Assembly (NCBI GenBank): GCA_003135495.1
Contig: PLBX01000348.1
Span: 1-5,329 of the forward strand
Length of the DNA stretch: 5,329 nucleotides
From: Acidobacteriaceae bacterium
Lineage (GTDB): Bacteria; Acidobacteriota; Terriglobia; Terriglobales; Acidobacteriaceae
Direction: 5' to 3'
Position numbers and translations under genes: made by a program
Shown: in pieces, positions 1 through 4,951 of the stretch
Position numbering within the stretch: position 1 is the stretch's first letter
Layout: every line of letters begins with the position of its first letter
The notes under the pieces: generated by a model
Database searches by the model: none
What the model was told of the DNA's origin: nothing
What the model saw: the letters and a program-made list of their open reading frames with translations, nothing else

Positions 1-456
1 GGGACAGTGACGTTCAAGTCCGGCGCAACCACGCTGGGCACAGTGGTGCTCACGGGCAACACCGCGAGTCTGTCGACGTCAACTCTTACGGCGGGCACGC
101 GCACTATCACCGCCGTCTACAGCGGAGATGGGACATTCAAGGCGAGCACCTCACCGGTGCTGAAGCAGGTCGTCGACAAGTACCCGAGCAGTACGACGAT
201 AGCATCCAGCCTGAATCCCTCGATAGTCGGACAAGCAGTAACGTTCACGGCCACGGTGACGACCGGCGCGACTGGGACAGTGACGTTCAAGTCCGGGACA
301 ACAGCCCTGGGCACAGTGTCATTGACCGGCAACACCGCGAGTCTGTCAACGTCAGCTCTTACGGCGGGCACGCACGGGATCACCGGCGTCTACAGCGGAG
401 ATGCAACATTCAAGGCGAGCACCTCACCGGTGCTGGAACAGGTGGTGAAGCCCTGA
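1..456 (+). CDS. Ig-like tandem-repeat surface/secreted protein, C-terminal part (5' end outside window)
   Basis: The frame is open from base 1 and ends at TGA 454-456, so this is the 3' part of a longer gene; the GTG at 7 is only an internal codon. The protein is a tandem array of bacterial Ig-like modules of about 91 residues. Each has the pattern GTVTFKSG...LG, then a NTASLSTS strand, then LTAGT..IT..YSGD..FKASTSPVL, a linker, and NPSxVGQAVTFTATV leading into the next module. Composition is rich in Thr, Ser, Val and Gly with no Cys, as in extracellular beta-sandwich repeats of the Big_3/Big_5-like group common in large acidobacterial surface proteins. Any signal peptide or anchor would lie upstream. 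Its role is unknown; adhesion or an envelope scaffold is the usual guess. The stop falls inside the linker after the second module, and remnants of a further module follow, so this may be a truncated C-terminus. Confidence 0.85.
   Translation, partial: GTVTFKSGATTLGTVVLTGNTASLSTSTLTAGTRTITAVYSGDGTFKASTSPVLKQVVDKYPSSTTIASSLNPSIVGQAVTFTATVTTGATGTVTFKSGTTALGTVSLTGNTASLSTSALTAGTHGITGVYSGDATFKASTSPVLEQVVKP
1..456 (+). repeat. Two in-frame tandem copies of a 273-bp (91-codon) Ig-like module
   Basis: The phrase GGGACAGTGACGTTCAAG occurs at 1 and again at 274, giving a period of 273 bp. Copy one spans 1-273. Copy two begins at 274 and is intact to the stop at 454-456. By eye roughly four fifths of bases match across the shared 183 bp, including identical stretches around GGCAACACCGCGAGTCTGTC and ACATTCAAGGCGAGCACC. 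Retained DNA identity, not just protein similarity, points to fairly recent duplication or homogenisation of modules. Confidence 0.85.
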
Positions 457-559
457 AAACGGAGTAGCGCACGTCCTCACAGAATCCGTCAAACGTTGGG
501 CAGTCTGTGACGTTCACCGCGACCGTGCGCCAGAGTTGAGCGGCACGATCAAGGACGGA
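457..559 (+). pseudogene. Decayed remnant of a further Ig-like module
   Basis: Downstream of the stop, 471-530 translates in a different frame as TSSQNPSNVGQSVTFTATVR, which matches the SSLNPSIVGQAVTFTATV segment of the intact module. The codons just before it, AGT AGC at 463-468, are in the original frame and match the SS of the linker. A single-base loss near 469-471 therefore explains the shift. A second shift around 537-539 (an in-frame TGA) leads to GTIKDG at 542-559, the counterpart of GTVTFKSG at the start of the next module. At least one stop (454-456) and two frameshifts separate these pieces, so they cannot be translated as part of the upstream gene. Similarity is not recognisable past about 560. 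Assembly error is the main alternative. Confidence 0.65.
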
Positions 560-723
560 AATCCGGGGGCAGACGGGACGTTCCCCATTTTCCCAGCCCA
601 ATGTGGGAACGGTGACCGCCCCTGAGCTAGAGATGGCCCCGAAATCCTGCCGCAAATCCAGTCCTCTCTTTCTAATTGCTTTAATTTCCCTATATCTCTA
701 TGGCCGCCTTGACCTTCGCCGTT

Positions 724-762
724 TTGTACGTACATTATTGTATGTCTTTATAATATGTACAA
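724..762. promoter_or_regulatory. Imperfect AT-rich inverted repeat with promoter-like hexamers on both strands
   Basis: The left arm TTGTACGTACATTAT (724-738) and right arm ATAATATGTACAA (750-762) are imperfect reverse complements, differing by a two-base insertion and one mismatch. On the plus strand a perfect -10 hexamer TATAAT lies at 749-754, but its best upstream partner TTGTAC (724-729) has 19-bp spacing and is weak. On the minus strand TTGTAC (complement of 757-762) and AATAAT (complement of 734-739) are 17 bp apart, a reasonable sigma-70 arrangement. Neither would drive an obvious gene in sense. The element abuts parS directly. Confidence 0.3.
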
Positions 763-778
763 TGTTTCACGTGAAACA
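763..778. promoter_or_regulatory. parS: parS centromere-like site (ParB/Spo0J binding palindrome)
   Basis: The 16 bases TGTTTCACGTGAAACA form a perfect palindrome and match the widely conserved chromosomal parS consensus TGTTNCACGTGAAACA. ParB dimers bind this site, load and slide as CTP-dependent clamps, and work with ParA and SMC to segregate newly replicated origin regions. The site lies between genes, which suits it, although parS also occurs inside genes. Chromosomal parS sites usually lie close to the replication origin, so this locus may be origin-proximal. A plasmid or chromid location cannot be excluded, and parA and parB are not in the window. The match is exact, but function is inferred from sequence alone. 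Confidence 0.85.
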
Positions 779-832
779 CTGTGGAGCGGCCATACCAAAA
801 AAGTTGCCGTCCACTGATAAACGGGTCTACGG

Positions 833-1816
833 TCACCAGCGGTTTTGCACGGCGGCGCGAATTTTTTGGTCGTAGATGCGCTTCACTTCCGCCATGGCTT
901 TGTCGGTGAGAGGAGGAAGATCGGAGGCGGCGCAGTTATCGGCCACTTGCTGCGGCGTCTTGCCGCCGGGGATGGCGCAGGTTACGGCGTCGAACATCAG
1001 GATCCAACGCAGCGCAAACTGGGTCATGGAAACGCCATTCGGAACTAGAGCACGCATTTCTTCTACCGCTTCCAGGCCGGTGTTGTAGTCGACGCCAGAG
1101 AAAGTTTCTCCCATGTCGAAAGATTCGCCGTGGCGATTGAAGTTGCGGTGGTCGTCGGCGGCGAACTTGGAATCGCGGGTGAGTTTGCCGGTTAGTAATC
1201 CGCTGGCCAGGGGCACGCGGGCGAGGATGCCTATGTGTTTCTCTTTGGCGCGGGCGAAGAATTTTTCGGCAGGACGCTGGCGGAAGCAGTTGAAGATAAT
1301 CTGCACGGTCTGGACGTTGGGATATTCGACCGCTTTCATGGCCTCATCGATTTTTTCTACGCTCACGCCGTAGAAGCGGAGTTTGCCGGCTTGGACAAGG
1401 TCATCGAGGATTCCGAAGACTTCGGCGTGGTCATAAAGGGCGGTTGGCGGACAATGGAGTTGGAGCAGATCGAGGCAATCGGTGGAGAGATTTTTTAAAC
1501 TGTCTTCGACCCACGTGGCCAGGTTCTGGCGGCTGTAGCCTTCGACGGTCTGGCGTGGAAGGCGGCGTCCGGCCTTTGTAGCTACTATTATTTCTCTCTT
1601 TTCACTTTTTTTCAGTTTCGCGATGAGGCGTTCGCTGCGGCCGTCGCCGTAGACGTCGGCGGTGTCGATAAAGTTGACTCCGCAGTCGATGGCTTTGCGG
1701 AGGGCGGCTAGGGATTCGTCGTCGGAGACGCTGCCCCAGGAGCCGCCGATGGCCCATGCTCCAAAGCTTATGTCTGAAACTTTCCAGTCTGTGCGTCCTA
1801 GTTGCCGATAGTGCAT
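833..1816 (-). CDS. Aldo/keto reductase
   Basis: This complete 327-residue protein is an NAD(P)H-dependent carbonyl reductase of the aldo/keto reductase superfamily (PF00248, COG0667-like), a cytosolic (beta/alpha)8 barrel. The catalytic tetrad is intact: Asp51 and Tyr56 in NFIDTADVYGDGRSE, Lys81 in IIVATKAGR, and His121 in DLLQLHCPP. The N-terminal RQLGRTDWKVSDISFGAWAIGG and the C-terminal AIPGGKTPQQVADN (about 281-294, binding the cofactor's 2'-phosphate/adenine region) are typical, which favours NADPH. Length is normal, and there is no C-terminal iron-sulfur motif. The ATG at 1816 is preceded by a GAGAGGC ribosome-binding site about 4 bases upstream (complement of 1821-1827), which supports this start. 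The substrate cannot be read from sequence; related proteins reduce sugars, aldehydes or xenobiotics. The gene diverges from the phosphorylase gene and stands alone. Confidence 0.93.
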   Translation of the reverse strand: MHYRQLGRTDWKVSDISFGAWAIGGSWGSVSDDESLAALRKAIDCGVNFIDTADVYGDGRSERLIAKLKKSEKREIIVATKAGRRLPRQTVEGYSRQNLATWVEDSLKNLSTDCLDLLQLHCPPTALYDHAEVFGILDDLVQAGKLRFYGVSVEKIDEAMKAVEYPNVQTVQIIFNCFRQRPAEKFFARAKEKHIGILARVPLASGLLTGKLTRDSKFAADDHRNFNRHGESFDMGETFSGVDYNTGLEAVEEMRALVPNGVSMTQFALRWILMFDAVTCAIPGGKTPQQVADNCAASDLPPLTDKAMAEVKRIYDQKIRAAVQNRW

Positions 1817-1836
1817 TCTTGCCTCTCATTAGTAAG

Positions 1837-1861
1837 GAGTAAGGATCGGGAGTAAGGATCG
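1837..1861. repeat. Short 13-bp tandem direct repeat
   Basis: GAGTAAGGATCG occurs at 1837-1848 and 1850-1861, a 13-bp period, and a partial copy (AGTAAGG) starts at 1831. The repeat lies directly upstream of the reductase ribosome-binding site, within its 5' leader or promoter region. It looks like local slippage duplication; no function is evident. Confidence 0.6.
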
Positions 1862-1877
1862 ACCCCAAAATCGTTGA

Positions 1878-1905
1878 CCACAAAGGTCACTAAGGTACAC
1901 GCAGG
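1878..1905. repeat. Three imperfect 9-10 bp repeats of a CACNAAGG-type unit
   Basis: The units CCACAAAGG (1878-1886), TCACTAAGG (1887-1895) and TACACGCAGG (1896-1905) run in tandem. They overlap a small inverted repeat, TGACC (1875-1879) and GGTCA (1885-1889). Similar short degenerate repeats of this flavour are, to my recollection, scattered between genes in acidobacteria and some other environmental phyla; that comparison is unverified. Confidence 0.4.
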
Positions 1906-1908
1906 AAA

Positions 1909-1970
1909 ATCGCCACTAGCGCGAATTTCCCACTGATTCGTCTATAAGCATCTGATTCGGCTGTGGCGAT
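1909..1970. promoter_or_regulatory. Possible operator region: 8-bp inverted repeat enclosing a repeated CTGATTCG
   Basis: ATCGCCAC at 1909-1916 and GTGGCGAT at 1963-1970 are perfect reverse complements. Between them CTGATTCG occurs twice in the same orientation, at 1933-1940 and 1952-1959, 19 bp start to start, close to two helical turns. Another copy of the core, inverted as GAATCAG, lies at 2025-2031. Repeats with near-helical spacing between divergent genes are what a transcription-factor site can look like. No regulator is encoded in the window, and short repeats like these can arise by chance. Confidence 0.3.
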
Positions 1971-2056
1971 ACGGGCCATAAATAATTCCAATTCGACATA
2001 GATTCCATTCAATATTACAGTTTTGAATCAGACACATGCGAAAATAGGACATAATC

Positions 2057-2072
2057 TGGCCGCGCGCGGCCA
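2057..2072. promoter_or_regulatory. Perfect 16-bp GC palindrome
   Basis: TGGCCGCGCGCGGCCA is a perfect palindrome lying about 140 bp upstream of the phosphorylase start, within otherwise AT-leaning sequence and just after ACATAATC. It could be a dimeric regulator site. Alternating CG composition makes palindromes easier to form by chance, so regulation is only a guess. Confidence 0.35.
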
Positions 2073-2157
2073 AGCACAGCGGTACTCATCAATTCATTGT
2101 TTATTGGGGAATTTGCGCGTCCCGCCGATAGACTTACTTAATGGGATAGTTCTTTGC

Positions 2158-2179
2158 CGAACCCGTAATCGTGGGTTCG
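2158..2179 (+). promoter_or_regulatory. Leader hairpin upstream of the phosphorylase gene
   Basis: CGAACCC (2158-2164) and GGGTTCG (2173-2179) form a perfect 7-bp stem around an 8-base loop; two G-U pairs could extend it inward. It ends 33 bases before the ATG at 2213 and leaves the ribosome-binding site (GAGGAAG, 2198-2204) free. No U-tract follows, so it is not an intrinsic terminator. It could be a DNA operator, an RNA-protein site or an mRNA-stabilising stem. Confidence 0.4.
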
Positions 2180-2212
2180 CGAGCGCCACAGGATTTTGAG
2201 GAAGTGGGGTAA

Positions 2213-4912
2213 ATGGAGATAAGATTGGATCATCCGAACGAGACCGTTGAGGATAAAGATCACGCTGCATGCTCCCTTGACGCCAGCTATGTTCTGAGTT
2301 GGGAGGAAATCTCAAACTTGACGACAGAGCCTGGCAAGCCAGCGGACACTTTGATGAACGTGGTCGCGTTGATTGCGCGGCGGTTTGGAACCGAGGTTTG
2401 TTCGGCTTATTTGCTGGAACCTGACCGCGCCAACCTGGTGCTGGCGGCGACGATCGGTTTGCGTCATGAATGCGTGGGCAAGTTGCGCATGCCGGTGAGT
2501 GAAGGACTCACGGGCCTGGTCGCGGAAGAAGTTCGTCCGGTAGCGGTAGAGCAGGTAAGAAATCATCCGCGTTTTAAATATTTCAGCGAGGCTGGCGAGG
2601 ATGAGTTCCAGTCGTTTCTTGGGGTTCCTCTAATTGACCGCGGCGTGTTGCAAGGCGTGCTGGTGGTGCAAACGAAGGCGCCGCGAATCTTTCCTGAAAA
2701 TGAAATTCGTCTGCTGACCGAGGCGGCAAAGGCGGTTGCGCCGGTTGTGAGCGAGGCGCGGCTGCTCGATCGTTTTGTCGCTCCGGCTGAGGAAAAGCTT
2801 TGGGCTTTGGCTCGAAATATGTGGTGGAGCTGGGATCACGATTCGGTCGGGATATTCCGCGATCTGGATCCTTTGCGCTGGAGCCAGCTTAACCACAGTC
2901 CCATTTCGCTACTGAATGAGTATCCGCTGGAAAAGCTTGAGGCGCGCGCCAATGAGCTTGCTTTGCATGGCAGGATCAACTATGCCTATCGCCGTCTGCG
3001 GGAGTATCAGGATGAGGACCGCACGTGGGGAGCGCGCCACGCCGGCGTGCTGAGGCCCCGGCCAGTGGCGTACTTCTCCGCCGAGTTTGGCGTGCATGAG
3101 TCGCTACCTATCTATTCTGGTGGCTTGGGAGTTCTGGCGGGCGATCACATTAAGAGTGCGTCCGATCTTGGCATACCGCTGGTCGGTGTGGGGCTGTTTT
3201 ATGGCCAGGGATATTTCCGGCAGCGGCTGGATATTGATGGCTGGCAGCGGGAAGAGTATTTGGAAACGGACGTCAACCAGTTGGCCATGGAAGCGGCGAT
3301 TGGCAAGAACGGGCGTCCAGTTGTTGTGCAGGTCGATACGCGGCACGGCACGATCCATGCAAAAGTGTGGCGCGTAAAAGTCGGGCGTTGCGATCTGTTT
3401 CTTCTCGACTCTGACGTCGAAGGCAATACTCCTGAAGATCGGGTGATGACCTCGCGGTTGTACGGCGGTGATGGCCGGGTTCGCGTGCATCAGGAACTGC
3501 TTCTTGGCGTTGGCGGGTTACGCGCGTTAAAGGCGCTTGGAATTACTCCCGGAGTTCTTCATCTTAACGAAGGGCACAGCGGATTTGTGGTGCTCGAAGC
3601 GATTCGGCAGCGCATGGAAGAAGAGGGCATCAGCTTCGAGAAAGCGGTGCCGCAGGTGGCGCGTGAAGTTGTATTCACGACTCACACTCCAGTTCCTGCC
3701 GGCCATGACCGCTTTGACGCCGATCTGATGGAAGAGCATCTTGGGCCACTGCGGGAATCGCTTGGACTATCCAAGGAAAATTTCATGGCCTTGGGACGCG
3801 AGAATCCGAAAAGCGATGAACGATTCTGCATGACGGTGCTGGGATTGAAACTGTCGCGGCGCGCCAATGCAGTGTCGTCGTTACATGGCGAAGTGTCACG
3901 CGCCATGTGGACGGGGCTATCTCCAGGCAAAACGGAAGACGCGGTTCCGATTGGACACATCACCAATGGCGTGCACGTTCCAACGTGGCTGGCTCCGCAG
4001 ATGTTTCGCCTCTACGACCGGCACTTGGGCACGGGATGGCAGCACCATAGCAGTGAGGCCAAAATTTGGGATGGCATAGAAAACGTCGACGATGGCGAGC
4101 TTTGGGAAACGCACTTCAACCTGAAATCGCAGATGATCGACTTTGTTCGCCGCCGCGCCGTGAAGCAGGCTGCGCGCCGCGATGAATCGCGCGGGATGCT
4201 GCAGCAATTGGAGCGGACGCTGAGTCCGGATGCTTTGACGATTGGATTCGCGCGGCGCTTTGCAACTTATAAGCGCGCCAATCTACTTTTGGCCGACATC
4301 GAAAAAATTGCGGCCATGGTCAATGACCCGAAGCGCCCGGTGCAATTTGTATTTGCGGGAAAGGCGCATCCCTTAGACGAGCCCGGAAAACGCGTGCTGC
4401 AGCAGATCGCACAACTGATGCGCGACCCGAAGTTCTCCGACAAATTTGTTTTCGTCGAAGACTACGACATCAACGTTGGACGCCATTTGACGCAGGGCGT
4501 CGACGTCTGGCTCAACAATCCACGGCGCCCGCTTGAAGCGTCTGGAACGAGCGGCCAGAAAGTCGTTTTGAATGGCGGCTTGAATCTCTCCGTGCTGGAT
4601 GGATGGTGGGCCGAGGCTTATGACGGCATGAACGGCTTCGCCATTGGAAATGGCAGGACGCATTCCGACATGAATGTTCATGACGCGCGCGATGGCGAAG
4701 ACCTGATGCGAGTTCTGCGCGACGAAGTCATTCCTCTCTACTATCAGCGCGATCGCGACGGGCTTCCGCGCGGCTGGATACGACGCATGAAACGGACGAT
4801 CCGCACCCTGGGTTGGCGCTTCAACGCCGATCGCATGGTGATGGATTACACGATTAAATGCTATGTTCCGGCGGCGGGCGGAACGTCTAGCGATCTGCGG
4901 CTGAGAATGTAA
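2213..4912 (+). CDS. glgP: GAF domain-fused alpha-glucan (glycogen/maltodextrin) phosphorylase, GT35
   Basis: This 899-residue cytosolic enzyme should release glucose-1-phosphate from alpha-1,4-glucan with phosphate, using pyridoxal phosphate. Residues ~30-182 form a GAF domain whose SEGLTGLVAEEVRPVAVEQV, NHPRFKY and FQSFLGVPLIDRGVLQGVLVVQ motifs most resemble the GAF of PtsP (EI-Ntr). Residues ~188-285 match DUF3417 (NMWWSWD...LNHSPISLL). From ~286 comes the phosphorylase, of the prokaryotic alpha-glucan subfamily: VAYFSAEFGVHESLPIYSGG, HLNEGHSG (H455), VFTTHTPVPAGHD (H491), ITNGVH (583-588) and RRFATYKR (681-688). The PLP lysine is K783 in EASGTSGQK, with E775 matching the conserved active-site glutamate. 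The ATG at 2213 immediately follows an in-frame TAA (2210-2212) and has GAGGAAG 8 bases upstream; the next Met, residue 48, lies inside the GAF fold. The gene stands alone. The GAF is the unusual part and may sense a ligand; glucan chain preference is not readable. Confidence 0.95.
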   Translation: MEIRLDHPNETVEDKDHAACSLDASYVLSWEEISNLTTEPGKPADTLMNVVALIARRFGTEVCSAYLLEPDRANLVLAATIGLRHECVGKLRMPVSEGLTGLVAEEVRPVAVEQVRNHPRFKYFSEAGEDEFQSFLGVPLIDRGVLQGVLVVQTKAPRIFPENEIRLLTEAAKAVAPVVSEARLLDRFVAPAEEKLWALARNMWWSWDHDSVGIFRDLDPLRWSQLNHSPISLLNEYPLEKLEARANELALHGRINYAYRRLREYQDEDRTWGARHAGVLRPRPVAYFSAEFGVHESLPIYSGGLGVLAGDHIKSASDLGIPLVGVGLFYGQGYFRQRLDIDGWQREEYLETDVNQLAMEAAIGKNGRPVVVQVDTRHGTIHAKVWRVKVGRCDLFLLDSDVEGNTPEDRVMTSRLYGGDGRVRVHQELLLGVGGLRALKALGITPGVLHLNEGHSGFVVLEAIRQRMEEEGISFEKAVPQVAREVVFTTHTPVPAGHDRFDADLMEEHLGPLRESLGLSKENFMALGRENPKSDERFCMTVLGLKLSRRANAVSSLHGEVSRAMWTGLSPGKTEDAVPIGHITNGVHVPTWLAPQMFRLYDRHLGTGWQHHSSEAKIWDGIENVDDGELWETHFNLKSQMIDFVRRRAVKQAARRDESRGMLQQLERTLSPDALTIGFARRFATYKRANLLLADIEKIAAMVNDPKRPVQFVFAGKAHPLDEPGKRVLQQIAQLMRDPKFSDKFVFVEDYDINVGRHLTQGVDVWLNNPRRPLEASGTSGQKVVLNGGLNLSVLDGWWAEAYDGMNGFAIGNGRTHSDMNVHDARDGEDLMRVLRDEVIPLYYQRDRDGLPRGWIRRMKRTIRTLGWRFNADRMVMDYTIKCYVPAAGGTSSDLRLRM

Positions 4913-4928
4913 GTGTATGAGATGGAGC

Positions 4929-4948
4929 GCCGGGTGTCCCCGCCCGGC
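4929..4948. terminator. GC-rich hairpin between convergent genes, possible weak bidirectional terminator
   Basis: GCCGGG (4929-4934) and CCCGGC (4943-4948) form a perfect 6-bp stem with an 8-base loop. It sits in the 39-bp gap between the phosphorylase stop (4912) and the end of the amt gene (4952). On the plus strand it is followed only by CTTCT, and on the minus strand there is no T-run, so it is at best a poor intrinsic terminator. Its position between convergent genes is the main support. Confidence 0.4.
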
Positions 4949-4951
4949 CTT

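Larger units (their letters stand above)
560..832. other. Intergenic region with AT-rich centre and parS
   Basis: No credible gene is seen here. The first 100 bases resemble neither the repeat gene nor any family I recognise. From about 655 to 762 the sequence becomes markedly AT-rich, then comes the parS palindrome, then a short stretch to the end of the reductase gene. On the minus strand a run of six T (the AAAAAA at 797-802) lies about 30 bases past the reductase stop, but no good stem precedes it, so no terminator is called. No DnaA-box cluster was found. Confidence 0.6.
1817..2212. other. Divergent intergenic region between reductase and phosphorylase genes
   Basis: This 396-bp spacer must hold the promoters and leaders of both flanking genes. 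Next to the reductase are short tandem repeats (1837-1861, 1878-1905). The centre has a repeated heptamer within an inverted repeat (1909-1970), with a third, inverted copy at 2025-2031. Nearer the phosphorylase are a 16-bp palindrome (2057-2072) and a hairpin (2158-2179). No strong sigma-70 promoter stands out. Weak candidates for the phosphorylase are TTGAAT (2023-2028), with only poorly spaced -10 partners, and TTGCGC (2113-2118) with TACTTA (2135-2140) at 16 bp. No small gene, tRNA or known riboswitch was recognised. Confidence 0.6.

Noticed and set aside
655..780. Replication origin (AT-rich region beside parS)
   Set aside because: No DnaA-box cluster (TTATCCACA-like) is visible and no dnaA or dnaN gene is nearby; AT-richness and parS alone are not enough.
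780..832. Intrinsic terminator for the reductase gene at the minus-strand T-run (797-802)
   Set aside because: Only 4-5 bp stems with long loops can be drawn before the T-run, too weak to call.
603..875. Open frame of 90 codons on the plus strand with hydrophobic stretch and the peptide MFHVKH
   Set aside because: MFHVKH is simply the parS palindrome translated. The frame spans non-coding AT-rich DNA, has no family resemblance or clear ribosome-binding site, and runs into the 3' end of the reductase gene on the other strand.
1602..1883. Minus-strand frame of 93 codons overlapping the reductase start
   Set aside because: It is an Arg-rich out-of-frame shadow of the reductase gene, whose own frame carries all the catalytic motifs.
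2156..2190. GGGTTCG resembling a tRNA T-loop
   Set aside because: There is no acceptor, D or anticodon stem around it; it is one arm of a simple hairpin.
3104..3490. Minus-strand frame of 128 codons inside the phosphorylase gene
   Set aside because: It lies wholly antisense to conserved phosphorylase motifs and has no recognisable domain; it is a shadow of the coding strand's codon bias.
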